Both the position numbers and the translations under genes were made by a program. The notes beneath the pieces were generated by a model. That model ran no database searches and had not been told where the DNA came from. It was given only the letters and a program-made list of their open reading frames with translations. Positions 27,093 to 36,816 of a stretch of 64,000 nt of DNA are shown in pieces. The stretch is from Luedemannella flava. Lineage in GTDB: Bacteria > Actinomycetota > Actinomycetes > Mycobacteriales > Micromonosporaceae. The DNA is taken from positions 32,060 through 96,059 of the forward strand of contig NZ_BAAALT010000028.1 in the NCBI RefSeq assembly GCF_039528515.1, written 5' to 3'. Every line of letters begins with the position of its first letter. The stretch's first letter is position 1.

Positions 27093-28793
27093 CTACTCCG
27101 CGCGGTGCCGGGGCCGCGGTAGCGGGGCGTCGTGGGTGAGCAGCGGGACGTGGTGGTCGGTCGACGGCTCCGTGCGGGCCAGCAGGTCGGCCAGCCCCGT
27201 CCGCGTCGCCAGGACCACGAGCCGGTCCGTACGGGCCAGCGCCCGCCCGTAGGGCGGCGACCAGAGCGTCTGCGTCCCCCGGCCCGTCCGCACCGCGAGC
27301 AGCCGGGCCTGCCCGGGCGTGGACACCTCGCCCGCCGGCCGGGCCTCCAGCCGCGAGCCCGCCCCGACGGACAACTCGGCGACGAGCAGCAGCCGCCGAC
27401 CCACCGGGATCGTGCCGATCACCTCCCGGCCCAGCATCGCCGCCGCGAACGCGGGCGCCGCGAGGTGCGAGACGCTGCGCGAGGCCGTGTTGGGGAACGT
27501 CCGCTCGACCCGGTCGGCCATGTCGCCGTCGAAGAGGCGGACGACCACGCGCAGGTCGTCCCGCATGGTCTGGCCGACGAGCGCGGTCTCCAGGTTGGCG
27601 ACGTCGTCGGTGGTGAGGACGATCAGCGCCCGACACTGCGGCACCCACGCGGCCCGCAGGGTCTCGGAGTGCGCGCCGTCACCGAAGATGACCGGCACCC
27701 GCAGCTCACGGGCGACGGACACGCCGCGCGCGTCGGGCGAGCGCTCGATCGCCACCACGTCGATGTCGAAGCTGTGCAGGGCGCGGATCACCCGGGCGCC
27801 CACGTCGCCGAGCCCGACGACCACGACGTGGTCCGCGAGCGGTCCGGTCAGCACGCCGGTGGTGATCGCGAGCCGCGCCTTGGCCATCGAGTCGACCACG
27901 ATCGCGGTGAGCAGCGGCAGGAGCGCGATGCTGGCCAGCGTCAGCACCGTCTGCACGACCTTCTCGGCGGCGGGCGCGCCGAGGTCGGCGTTCGCCCCGC
28001 CCACGGTGTTGAGGATCGTCAGGTACGCGGCCTGCGCCACGCTGACGTCCTTGATGAGCGCCAGCGCGACCGCGCTCGCGACCACCAGCCCGGTCACCAC
28101 CCCGAACGCGATCGACAACCGCCGCCCGACCAGGCGGTAGAGCGCGCGCAACGGCCGGCGCGGGCGGCGCGGCGCGGCGATGCGGGCGGCCGCCGGCGGG
28201 TTGACCGCGAGGACCAGGTCGGCCGCCGCGTCGTCGGACGGCAGGAGATCGGGATCCTCCCGGCCGTTGCTCGCGAGTCCACAGAGGATGTCGTGTTCGT
28301 CCACGTCCTCGCGACGGGCCTCGAACAGCGTCCGGTCGGGCAGCCGCACGTACGCGGGGGCGGTCTCCCCCAGCGCGGCCGCCACGAACGCGGGCGTGGC
28401 AAGAGCGGATGAGGAGAGCACGGCGCAGCCGGGCAGCAGCCGCCGCACGCCCTCGGTGAGGCCGCGGCTGAAGATGCGCAGCACGATCCGGATCGAGGGG
28501 TTCAGCTCGCGGGCGACGAGGGCGGCGTCGACGTTGCCGCCGTCGTTCTGCTCGACGAGCGCGAGCGCGTCGGCGCCGGCCAGCCCGGCCTCGGTCAACG
28601 CCGCCGCGGTCGGGCGTTCCGCCTCGACGATCCGCACGCCGGGCAGCGCCGCGATGCCCTTGCTCTGCCCCAGCGCATCGGGCGGCAGGATGACGGTGAC
28701 GTCGCCGTTGTAGCGCTCGACCAGGTGCTCCACGAGCCGGTACGTCAGGGTGTCGTGGCCACAGACAACGAATCGGGGTTGGTCGCTCTCCAC
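27093..28793 (-). CDS. Ion-channel-like protein with two RCK/TrkA-N domains
   Basis: The 566-residue protein has an N-terminal NAD-binding-like RCK domain (FVVCGHDTLTYRLVEH, residues 8-23), two membrane helices around 225-245 and 280-300 with a pore-like loop, and a second Rossmann domain (VVVVGLGDVGARV, 323-335). This is the plan of potassium channel or Trk-linked proteins. The filter-like stretch reads TVGGAN at 263-268, not TVGYGD, so K+ selectivity is doubtful. The GTG start is chosen because TACCCT lies 7 bases upstream, giving a leaderless transcript. Confidence 0.85.
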   Translation of the reverse strand: MESDQPRFVVCGHDTLTYRLVEHLVERYNGDVTVILPPDALGQSKGIAALPGVRIVEAERPTAAALTEAGLAGADALALVEQNDGGNVDAALVARELNPSIRIVLRIFSRGLTEGVRRLLPGCAVLSSSALATPAFVAAALGETAPAYVRLPDRTLFEARREDVDEHDILCGLASNGREDPDLLPSDDAAADLVLAVNPPAAARIAAPRRPRRPLRALYRLVGRRLSIAFGVVTGLVVASAVALALIKDVSVAQAAYLTILNTVGGANADLGAPAAEKVVQTVLTLASIALLPLLTAIVVDSMAKARLAITTGVLTGPLADHVVVVGLGDVGARVIRALHSFDIDVVAIERSPDARGVSVARELRVPVIFGDGAHSETLRAAWVPQCRALIVLTTDDVANLETALVGQTMRDDLRVVVRLFDGDMADRVERTFPNTASRSVSHLAAPAFAAAMLGREVIGTIPVGRRLLLVAELSVGAGSRLEARPAGEVSTPGQARLLAVRTGRGTQTLWSPPYGRALARTDRLVVLATRTGLADLLARTEPSTDHHVPLLTHDAPLPRPRHRAE

Positions 28794-28800
28794 ACCGTCG

Positions 28801-28806
28801 AGGGTA
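28801..28806 (-). promoter_or_regulatory. -10 box (TACCCT) of a leaderless promoter
   Basis: TACCCT on the reverse strand ends seven bases before the GTG at 28793, and no ribosome site is present. This supports that start for the channel gene. Confidence 0.5.
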
Positions 28807-28835
28807 GGGCCCCACGTCAGGTGCTGAAACATTCT

Positions 28836-29098
28836 CTACCGGGCGTGCGGCAACTGCACGAACAGCTACACCCGGCACGTCGACGTGACCAACGTGCTGC
28901 TGAACAATCGCCGGCATCAACACCAACTGGGGCGACACCGCGACCCTGCGCCAGATCGTCGTCAAGGGCCAGTCGAGCATCCACGCCCGCGCGATGTACA
29001 AGGACGTGGCAAAGGGCTCCGAGCCGACCTACCTCGGCGACGCCGTCAACAAGTTCACCAACTCGGACATCACCACAACATCACCGAAGAACTGGGCG
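28836..29098 (+). pseudogene. Decayed pectate lyase (PL3-like) C-terminal fragment
   Basis: The forward strand reads CGNCTNSYTRHVDVTNVLL (from 28846), then after a frameshift near 28905 AGINTNWGDTATLRQIVVKG and MYKDVAKGSEPTYLGD. The CGNC and NxNxGDTAT-type features resemble the end of family 3 pectate lyases. There is no start, no signal peptide and no complete domain. This stretch fills the roughly 300-base gap between the channel gene and the suf operon. Confidence 0.55.
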
Positions 29099-29455
29099 TC
29101 AGACGTTGAAGCCGAGGGCGCGGAGCTGGTCGCGGCCGTCGTCGGTGATCTTGTCGGGGCCCCACGGGGGGAGCCAGACCCAGTTGATGCGGAAGTCGCT
29201 CACGATGCCGCCACCCGGGCCGCCGGTCAGGGCGGCGCGGGCCTGCTCCTCGATCACGTCGGTGAGCGGGCAGGCGGCCGACGTCAGCGTCATGTCGATC
29301 GTGGCCACGTTCTCGCCGTCGATGTGCACCCCGTAGACGAGGCCCAGGTCGACGACGTTGATGCCCAGCTCCGGGTCGACGACGTCGCGCATGGCCTCCT
29401 CGACGTCGGCCACGGTCGCCGAACCGGTCGCGGGTGTCTCTACGGTCTCGCTCAT
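29099..29455 (-). CDS. sufT: Fe-S cluster assembly factor SufT (DUF59)
   Basis: The 118-residue protein has the DUF59/MIP18 features: DVVDPELGINVVDLGLVYG and the conserved Cys in TSAACPLTD. Family members help mature Fe-S proteins. It is the last gene of the suf operon and its ATG overlaps the sufU stop (ATGA), with AAGGTGGGG upstream. Confidence 0.92.
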   Translation of the reverse strand: MSETVETPATGSATVADVEEAMRDVVDPELGINVVDLGLVYGVHIDGENVATIDMTLTSAACPLTDVIEEQARAALTGGPGGGIVSDFRINWVWLPPWGPDKITDDGRDQLRALGFNV

Positions 29456-29925
29456 GCCCCCACCTTGATCTCGCCGCTGTTGTCGTCGCTTGAGTCGACC
29501 GCGCGCGCCAGCGCGTCCTTGAACGCCATCCAGGACAGCAGCGCGCACTTCACCCGCGCGGGGTACTTCGCCACGCCGGCGAACGCGACCGCGTCCTCCA
29601 GGACGGCCTCGTCCGGTTCCACCTGACCACGGCCGCCGAGCAGTTCGGTGAACGCGTCCAGCCGGGTCAGGGCGTCGGGCACCGGCTTGCCGACGAGCAG
29701 TTCGTGCAGGACGCTCGCCGAGGCCTGGCTGATCGAGCAGCCCATGCCGTCGTAGGAGACGTCCGTGATGCGCTCGCCGTCGAGCGTGACCCGCAGGGTG
29801 ATCTCGTCGCCGCACGTCGGGTTGACGTGGTGCGCCTCGGTGTCGTACGGCTCCCGGAGGCCCCGACCACGTGGCTTCTTGTAGTGGTCGAGGATGATCT
29901 CCTGGTACAGCTGGTCGAGCTGCAT
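29452..29925 (-). CDS. sufU: SufU, sulfur-transfer/Fe-S scaffold-like protein
   Basis: The 157-residue protein has the metal-binding Cys38 with Asp40 (NPTCGDE), Cys63 (GMGCSIS) and Cys127 (VKCALL). The insert of about 20 residues between the second and third Cys is typical of SufU as opposed to IscU. SufU receives sulfur from SufS in Gram-positive bacteria. Its ATG shares one base with the sufS stop (TAATG), so the two are tightly coupled. Confidence 0.94.
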   Translation of the reverse strand: MQLDQLYQEIILDHYKKPRGRGLREPYDTEAHHVNPTCGDEITLRVTLDGERITDVSYDGMGCSISQASASVLHELLVGKPVPDALTRLDAFTELLGGRGQVEPDEAVLEDAVAFAGVAKYPARVKCALLSWMAFKDALARAVDSSDDNSGEIKVGA

Positions 29926-31235
29926 TACGCGAACACCTTTCGAACCTTCTCCAGGCCCGCGACCAGGGCGTCGATGTCGGCGGTCGTGTTGTACAGGTAC
30001 AACGATGCCCTGGTCATGGCCGGAACGCCAAAGCGCACGCACGTCGGGCGGGCGCAGTGATGACCCACGCGCACCTGAACGCCCTCCGCGTCGAGGACCT
30101 GCCCCACGTCGTGGGGGTGGATGCCGTCGAGGTCGAAGGAGAGCGTACCGCCCCGACCCACCGGGACCTTAGGCCCGAACAGCCGGAGCCCGGGCACCGT
30201 CTGGAGTGCGTCCAGCGCGTACGCGGTGAGCTCCTTCTCGTACCAGCTGATGGCCTTCATGCCCACGGCGGACAGGTAGTCGACCGCGGCGCCGAGCCCC
30301 ACGGCCTCCGCGATCGGCGGCGTGCCGGCCTCGAAGCGCATCGGGGGCGGCGCGAACGTCGACCCGCCCATGGTCACCGTCTCGATCATCGAGCCGCCGC
30401 CGAGGAACGGCGGCATCGCGGCGAGCAGCTCGCCGCGGCCCCACAGCACGCCGATGCCGGTCGGGCCGAGCATCTTGTGGCCGGTGAACGCGATGAAGTC
30501 CACGTCGTAGTCGACGACGTCCATCGGCAGGTGCGGCACCGACTGCGAGCAGTCGAGCATGAGCAGCGCGCCGACCTCGCGCACCCGCGCGGTGATCCGG
30601 CTGGTCGCGTTGATCGTGCCGAGGATGTTCGAGTAGTGCACGATCGAGACGATCTTCGTGCGCTCGTTGATCAGCTCGTCGAGTTCGGACTCGTCGAGCC
30701 GGCCCGCGTCCGTGATGCCGAACCAGCGCACCGTCGCGCCCGTGCGCTCCGCGAGGAGCTGCCACGGGACGATGTTGGAGTGGTGCTCCATTTCCGAGAT
30801 CACGATCTCGTCGCCGGGGCCCAGCTTGAAGCGGGGGTCACCCTTGGGCGACAGGGACGCGTTGAGGAACGAGTACGCCACCAGGTTGATCGCCTCGGTG
30901 GAGTTCTTCGTGAAGACCACCTCGTCGGGCGACGGCGCGTTGATGAACGCCGCCACCTTGGCCCGGGCGCCCTCGTACGCCAGCGTCGCCTCGGTGCCCA
31001 GCGTGTGCACCGAGCGGGACACGTTGCCGTTGTGCCGGGCCAGGTGCTCGTTGATCGCGTCGATCACCTGGCGCGGCTTCTGCGACGTGTTGCCGGAGTC
31101 GAGATAGACCAGCGGGTGCCCGTTGACCTCGCGATCCAGGATCGGGAAGTCCGCACGGATCAACGCCGGGTCGAAACGCGGCTGGTCCTCGTACTGCGGC
31201 ATCCCGTCCGGGATCACGATCGACGTGGCGGTCAT
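29925..31235 (-). CDS. sufS: Cysteine desulfurase SufS
   Basis: The 436-residue PLP enzyme has the cofactor Lys254 in TGHKMLGPTG and the persulfide Cys394 in GHHCARPTC, the signature of group II desulfurases. It takes sulfur from cysteine for Fe-S cluster assembly. Early motifs LDSGNTSQKPR and HSNIVPWQ also fit. It lies 17 bp after sufC and is directly fused in translation to sufU. Confidence 0.96.
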   Translation of the reverse strand: MTATSIVIPDGMPQYEDQPRFDPALIRADFPILDREVNGHPLVYLDSGNTSQKPRQVIDAINEHLARHNGNVSRSVHTLGTEATLAYEGARAKVAAFINAPSPDEVVFTKNSTEAINLVAYSFLNASLSPKGDPRFKLGPGDEIVISEMEHHSNIVPWQLLAERTGATVRWFGITDAGRLDESELDELINERTKIVSIVHYSNILGTINATSRITARVREVGALLMLDCSQSVPHLPMDVVDYDVDFIAFTGHKMLGPTGIGVLWGRGELLAAMPPFLGGGSMIETVTMGGSTFAPPPMRFEAGTPPIAEAVGLGAAVDYLSAVGMKAISWYEKELTAYALDALQTVPGLRLFGPKVPVGRGGTLSFDLDGIHPHDVGQVLDAEGVQVRVGHHCARPTCVRFGVPAMTRASLYLYNTTADIDALVAGLEKVRKVFA

Positions 31236-31252
31236 GTCTAGTGGCTCCTCGC

Positions 31253-32022
<770 letters not shown>

Positions 32023-32026
<4 letters not shown>

Positions 32027-32367
32027 GGTGCTACAACTCCATTACTCGGCGTCAGACTGACGTAGATGTCGCCGTCGCGGACCTCGACGGGATAGACGGG
32101 GACGGGCTCGGTGGCGGGCAGGCCCGACGGCTCGCCGGTGCGCAGGTCGAAGCGGGAGCCGTGCAGCCAGCACTCCAGGGTGCAGCCGTCCACCTCGCCC
32201 TCGGACAGCGGGACCGACTGGTGCGAGCACTCGTCGTAGACGGCGTAGAAGTTGCCGTCCTCGGCGTGCACGACCGCGATCTCGGTGCCGTCCAGGTCGA
32301 TCGGCACGGCATGCCCGACGGCCACGTCGGCCGCCGCGCACGCGCGGACGAAGGTCAACTCGCTCAT
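32023..32367 (-). CDS. Rieske-type [2Fe-2S] ferredoxin in the suf operon
   Basis: The 114-residue protein has the Rieske ligands Cys47 and His49 (CSH) and Cys66 and His69 (CWLH). It is like the ferredoxin components of non-heme oxygenases. In actinobacterial suf operons it sits between sufD and sufC and may serve as electron donor or quality-control cluster; its role is not settled. Both ends overlap neighbours by 4 bp. Confidence 0.92.
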
Positions 32368-33563
32368 GAAGCGGACTCCGAGAGGCTGTCCTGCTGGGAC
32401 TCACCTTCGGTGAGTCGGGACTCGACCGTGTCGGCCAGGCGCTCGCGCAGGGACTCGACCGGAATCTTGCCGAGCAGTTCGGCGAAGAAGCCGCGCACCA
32501 CCAGGCGGCGGGCGTCGGTCTCCGGGATGCCCCGCGCCATCAGGTAGAACAGCTGCTCGTCGTCGAATCGGCCGGTCGCGCTCGCGTGGCCCGCCCCGGC
32601 GACCTCGCCGGTCTCGATCTCCAGGTTCGGCACCGAGTCGGCGCGGGCGCCGTCGGACAGGACCAGGTTGCGGTTCACCTCGTACGTGTCGGTGCCCGTC
32701 GCGTCGGCCTGGATCAGCACGTCGCCGACCCACACCGTGTGCGCGCCCTGGCCCTGCAGCGCGCCCCGGTAGGTGACGTGGCTGCGGCAGTCGGGCACCG
32801 AGTGGTCCACCAGCAGGCGGTGCTCCAGGTGCTGGCCCCCGTCGGCGAAGTAGAGGCCGAACAGGTCGGCGTCGCCGCCCCGGCCGGTGTAGTCGACCGA
32901 CGTGTACTGCCGGACCAGGTCGCCGCCGAGCGACACCTGCACGTGGCTCACCTTGGCGTCGCGGCCCAGCTGGAGCTTCACGTGCTGCGCCTGCACCGCG
33001 TCGGGCGCCCAGTCGGCGACCGTGACCAGCGTGAGGCGGGCGCCGTCGCCGACGATCACCTCAAGGTTGTCGGCCAGCGTGGTCGAGCCGGTCTGCTCCA
33101 GCACCACGGTCGCCTCGGCGAGCGCGCCCACCTCGATCACGGAGTGCGCGAACGTCAGGCCCTCGACGCCGGTGCCCTTCACGGTCAACAGGACCGGCGA
33201 GGCCAGCTCCGCACCGCGCGCGATGGAGACGACCTGCGCCTGCGCGGCGTGGCCGTACGCGAGGGCGCTGATCCGGTCGAACGGGGTCAGCGCGGAGCCG
33301 ACGCGCGGGTCGGAGGAGTCCACAGTGGTCACGGCCACGCCGGCCGGCAGGTCGGCGTACTCCCGCAGGAGGCCGGCCGACGCGGACGCCGAGCCGTCGG
33401 CGGAGTCGAGGCCCCGCAGGCGCTTGAGCGGGGTGAACCGCCACTCCTCCTCGCGCCCGGTGAGGGCGGGGAAGTCGGCGACGTCGTACGAGCGCAGGCT
33501 CTGCGACTTGGTCTTGGCGGGCTTGCCGGCCTCGGCCTGCTGGGGCATGAGTGTCTGAGTCAT
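32364..33563 (-). CDS. sufD: Fe-S assembly protein SufD
   Basis: The 399-residue protein shows the beta-helix core shared by SufB and SufD, with RNLVLSDGARADSVPNLEI and GHASATGRFDDEQLFYLMARG near its end. SufD partners SufB and SufC and is needed for iron entry in the model systems. It starts 16 bp after sufB and overlaps the ferredoxin gene by 4 bp. Confidence 0.95.
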   Translation of the reverse strand: MTQTLMPQQAEAGKPAKTKSQSLRSYDVADFPALTGREEEWRFTPLKRLRGLDSADGSASASAGLLREYADLPAGVAVTTVDSSDPRVGSALTPFDRISALAYGHAAQAQVVSIARGAELASPVLLTVKGTGVEGLTFAHSVIEVGALAEATVVLEQTGSTTLADNLEVIVGDGARLTLVTVADWAPDAVQAQHVKLQLGRDAKVSHVQVSLGGDLVRQYTSVDYTGRGGDADLFGLYFADGGQHLEHRLLVDHSVPDCRSHVTYRGALQGQGAHTVWVGDVLIQADATGTDTYEVNRNLVLSDGARADSVPNLEIETGEVAGAGHASATGRFDDEQLFYLMARGIPETDARRLVVRGFFAELLGKIPVESLRERLADTVESRLTEGESQQDSLSESAS

Positions 33564-33579
33564 CGTGCGGTCGGGCCGG

Positions 33580-34992
33580 TCAGCCCACAGCCCCTTCCAT
33601 CTGCAGTTCGATGAGCCGGTTCAGCTCCAGCGCGTACTCCATGGGCAGTTCCTTGGCGATCGGCTCGATGAAGCCACGGACGATCATCGCCATCGCCTCG
33701 TCCTCGGACAGACCGCGGCTCATCAGGTAGAAGAGCTGGTCCTCGGAGACCTTCGAGACGGTCGCCTCGTGGCCCATGGCCACGTCGTCCTCGCGGATGT
33801 CCACATAGGGGTACGTGTCGGAGCGGGAGATCGTGTCCACCAGCAGCGCGTCGCACTTCACGGTCGACCTGCTGGCGCTGGAGCCCTCCAGCACCTGCAC
33901 CAGGCCGCGGTAGCTCGTGCGGCCGCCGCCCCGGGCGATCGACTTGGAGATGATCGTGCTGGACGTGCGCGGCGCGGCGTGCACCATCTTGGCGCCGGCG
34001 TCCTGGTGCTGGCCCTCGCCGGCCATGGCCACGGAGAGCACCTCGCCCTTGGCGTGCTCGCCGACCATGTAGACGGCCGGGTACTTCATCGTCACCTTGG
34101 AGCCGATGTTGCCGTCGATCCACTCCATGGTCGCGCCCTCGTGCGCCACGGCGCGCTTGGTGACCAGGTTGTAGACGTTGTTCGACCAGTTCTGGATGGT
34201 CGTGTACCGGCAGCGGGCGCCCTTCTTCACGATGATCTCGACGACCGCGGAGTGCAGCGAGTCGGACGAGTAGATCGGCGCGGTGCAGCCCTCGACGTAG
34301 TGGACGTAGGCGTCCTCGTCGACGATGATCAGCGTCCGCTCGAACTGGCCCATGTTCTCGGTGTTGATCCGGAAGTACGCCTGCAGCGGGATCTCCACGT
34401 GCACGCCCTTCGGCACGTAGATGAAGCTGCCGCCGGACCACACGGCCGTGTTCAGCGAGGCGAACTTGTTGTCGCCCACCGGGATGACCGTGCCGAAGTA
34501 CTCCTTGAAGATGTCCTCGTGCTCCTTGAGACCGGTGTCGGTGTCGAGGAAGATGACGCCCTGCTGCTCCAGGTCCTCACGGATCTTGTGGTAGACCACC
34601 TCGGACTCGTACTGCGCGGCAACGCCCGCGACGAGGCGCTGCTTCTCCGCCTCCGGGATGCCCAGCCGGTCGTACGTGTTCTTGATGTCCTCGGGCAGCT
34701 CGTCCCAGCTCGCGGCCTGCTTCTCCGTCGAGCGCACGAAGTACTTGATGTTGTCGAAGTCGATGCCCGTGAGGTCGGCGCCCCAGTTCGGCATGGGCTT
34801 GCGGTCGAACAGCCGCAGGCCCTTCAGCCGCAGGTCGAGCATCCACTCGGGCTCGTTCTTGCGGGCCGAGATGTCGCGCACGACGTCCTCGTTGAGGCCA
34901 CGGCGGGCGTTGGCTCCGGCGACGTCGGTGTCCGCCCAGCCGTACTCGTAATTGCCCAGGCCGGCAAGCTGGTCAGCTGCGGTTTCGGTCAT
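33580..34992 (-). CDS. sufB: Fe-S assembly scaffold SufB
   Basis: The 470-residue protein matches SufB in length and sequence: NYEYGWADTDVAG near the start, then WSGGSFIYVPKGVHVE, VHYVEGCTAPIYSSDSLH with the conserved Cys, and KCDALLVDTISRSDTYPY near the end. SufB is the main scaffold on which the cluster forms. The ATG at 34992 overlaps the sufR stop by 4 bp. No intein is present, unlike SufB of some mycobacteria. Confidence 0.96.
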   Translation of the reverse strand: MTETAADQLAGLGNYEYGWADTDVAGANARRGLNEDVVRDISARKNEPEWMLDLRLKGLRLFDRKPMPNWGADLTGIDFDNIKYFVRSTEKQAASWDELPEDIKNTYDRLGIPEAEKQRLVAGVAAQYESEVVYHKIREDLEQQGVIFLDTDTGLKEHEDIFKEYFGTVIPVGDNKFASLNTAVWSGGSFIYVPKGVHVEIPLQAYFRINTENMGQFERTLIIVDEDAYVHYVEGCTAPIYSSDSLHSAVVEIIVKKGARCRYTTIQNWSNNVYNLVTKRAVAHEGATMEWIDGNIGSKVTMKYPAVYMVGEHAKGEVLSVAMAGEGQHQDAGAKMVHAAPRTSSTIISKSIARGGGRTSYRGLVQVLEGSSASRSTVKCDALLVDTISRSDTYPYVDIREDDVAMGHEATVSKVSEDQLFYLMSRGLSEDEAMAMIVRGFIEPIAKELPMEYALELNRLIELQMEGAVG

Positions 34993-35723
34993 GACTGCTG
35001 CACCTTCTCGGCTTTCCTTGTGACTAGCGGCAACGGACGGGTCGGGATGTAGGTGGTGCACACGCCGTCGCCGTGGGCGATCGTCGCGAGTCGCTGCACG
35101 TGCGACCCCACCAGGCGGGAGATCACCTGGGTCTCGGCCTCGCACAGCTGCGGGAACTCGGCGGCGACGTGCGCGACCGGGCAGTGGTGCTGGCACAGCT
35201 GCCCGCCCGACGCGATCACCGTGGCGCTGGCAGCGTAGCCCTCGGCGGAGAGGGCGTCGGCGAGCGCCTCCGCCCGCAGGAGAGGGTCGTCACCCCCCTG
35301 CCCCATGGCGGCCTCGCACCGCTCCTCCAGGGCGCCGACCAGGGCGGCGGCGAACCGGGCCACCTCGGCGTCGCCGTGCTGACGGGCCAGGTAGCGCAGC
35401 GCGGCGCCGGCCAGGTCGTCGTAGTGATGCGGGCCACACGCCACCCGCCCGGCGTCGGTGAGCGAGAAGATCTTGGCGGGCCGGCCCCGGCGCCCCTGCG
35501 CGGGCTGCTCGCGGGAGACCACCTGGCCGTCCGCGAGCATGGCGTCGAGGTGCTTGCGGATCGCCGCGGGGCTCAGCCCCAGGTGCTCGCCGAGCTCCCC
35601 GGCGGTCGCGCCGCCGTGCTCCAGGAGCAGCGCGGCCACCCGCGTGCGGGTGCGACGGTCCCCCTGAGCTGCGGAGACGGGCGCCTCGACGGGCGCCTCA
35701 CTCGAGCTTGCCAGGGTTTTCAC
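34989..35723 (-). CDS. sufR: SufR, Fe-S-sensing transcriptional regulator of suf
   Basis: The protein of 244 residues has a DeoR/ArsR-like winged helix at about 30-90 (LGLSPAAIRKHLDAML) and a C-terminal cluster site with Cys177, Cys181 (CQHHCPVAH) and Cys194 (PQLCEAE). In known systems SufR carries a cluster and represses suf when clusters are plentiful. It heads the operon. The GTG at 35723 is preferred, as the TTG at 35759 would add a non-conserved leader across the promoter. Confidence 0.9.
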   Translation of the reverse strand: MKTLASSSEAPVEAPVSAAQGDRRTRTRVAALLLEHGGATAGELGEHLGLSPAAIRKHLDAMLADGQVVSREQPAQGRRGRPAKIFSLTDAGRVACGPHHYDDLAGAALRYLARQHGDAEVARFAAALVGALEERCEAAMGQGGDDPLLRAEALADALSAEGYAASATVIASGGQLCQHHCPVAHVAAEFPQLCEAETQVISRLVGSHVQRLATIAHGDGVCTTYIPTRPLPLVTRKAEKVQQS

Positions 35724-35823
35724 AACGTCAACGTTACGTATTTCGCCGGTGCCCCGCAAACCAGGGTTACCTAAGAAACCATGGTGATCCGGCCCACGTC
35801 AGCGCGCTCCGTACGATGACCGG
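35724..35823. promoter_or_regulatory. Divergent sufR / ctaA promoter region
   Basis: This 100-bp gap serves both directions. For ctaA, TACGAT at 35812-35817 ends six bases before the GTG start, a leaderless promoter. On the sufR side the sequence CAACGTCAACGTTACG (35723-35738 region) has repeated AACGT units that could be the SufR operator, and CCAGGGTT occurs at both ends of the gap. Operator function is inference. Confidence 0.5.
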
Positions 35824-36768
35824 GTGTCACGTCTCACCGCCCTGGCGGTCTCCCGCACCATCCTGAACTGGTTCGCGCTCGCCTCGCTGGCCGCCAACGT
35901 CGGCATCGTGATCACCGGCGGGGTGGTCCGGCTGACCGGCTCCGGCCTCGGCTGCCCCACCTGGCCCAGGTGCACCGACGACTCCTACGTCACCACGGCC
36001 GCCATGGGCATCCACGGCGCGATCGAGTTCGGCAACCGCATGCTGACCTTCGTGGTCGGTCTGCTGGCCGTGCTGTGCGTGGTCCTGGCCGAGGCGCGCC
36101 GCCGTGCCGGCGGCCGGGACCGGACCGAGACCCGGCTGGCCCTGCTCGTGTTCGCCGGCATCCCCGCGCAGGCGGTCATCGGCGGCTTCACCGTGCTCAG
36201 CGACCTCAACCCGTGGGTCGTGGGCCTGCACTTCCTGGCCTCCATGGCGGTGATCGCCGCGGCCTGGGCGCTGGTCGCCGCCACGGGCGCGGCTCCCGCT
36301 CCGTCCTGGCAGGCACCCACCGCGGTACGCCGTCTCGGCGGCGTACTCGTCGTGGTGAGCGCCCTGGTCCTGGTCGCCGGGGTGGTGGTGACCGGCAGCG
36401 GCCCGCACGCCGGCGACGAGAAGGCGCGCCGCACGGGCCTCGACCCGGAGATGATCTCCCAGCTGCACGTCGACCTGGTGATGCTGCTGATCGGCCTGTC
36501 GATCGCCATGGTCTTTGTTTTGAAGGCAACCGGAGGCCCCGCCCGGACGGCCGTGATCCTGCTGGTCGTGGAGCTGGCCCAGGGGCTGATCGGGTTCGTG
36601 CAGTACTTCACGCACCTGCCCGCGGCGCTCGTCGCCGCGCACATGGGCGGCTCGTGCCTCGTCTGGATCGCCACCTTCGCCGTCTACGACGTGGTGCGGG
36701 CGCGGGTCACCGCACCCGCCGCGGACGTCGTACCCGCCTCCCCCGCCCCGGCTTTGGCCGGTCGCTGA
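35824..36768 (+). CDS. ctaA: Heme A synthase (COX15/CtaA)
   Basis: The 314-residue protein has eight hydrophobic helices and the conserved His of the heme sites: IHGAIEFGNR, VVGLHFLASM, QLHVDLVML and AAHMGGS. TGSGLGCPTWPRC in the first loop carries the Cys pair known in the Gram-positive enzyme. It converts heme O to heme A for cytochrome aa3 oxidase in the membrane. It is transcribed alone, away from sufR, and ends at a strong hairpin. Its substrate comes from CtaB, encoded about 5 kb away. Confidence 0.94.
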   Translation: MSRLTALAVSRTILNWFALASLAANVGIVITGGVVRLTGSGLGCPTWPRCTDDSYVTTAAMGIHGAIEFGNRMLTFVVGLLAVLCVVLAEARRRAGGRDRTETRLALLVFAGIPAQAVIGGFTVLSDLNPWVVGLHFLASMAVIAAAWALVAATGAAPAPSWQAPTAVRRLGGVLVVVSALVLVAGVVVTGSGPHAGDEKARRTGLDPEMISQLHVDLVMLLIGLSIAMVFVLKATGGPARTAVILLVVELAQGLIGFVQYFTHLPAALVAAHMGGSCLVWIATFAVYDVVRARVTAPAADVVPASPAPALAGR

Positions 36769-36802
36769 CGGCGGCCCGCCCCCGGGTGGGGACGGGCCGC
36801 CG
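36769..36802. terminator. Strong terminator hairpin after ctaA
   Basis: CGGCGGCCCG (36769-36778) pairs perfectly with CGGGCCGCCG (36793-36802); after one mismatch four more C-G pairs close a GGGT loop. It starts directly after the ctaA stop and faces the convergent beta-propeller gene, so it probably works both ways. Confidence 0.8.
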
Positions 36803-36816
36803 TGATCAACCGGGCC

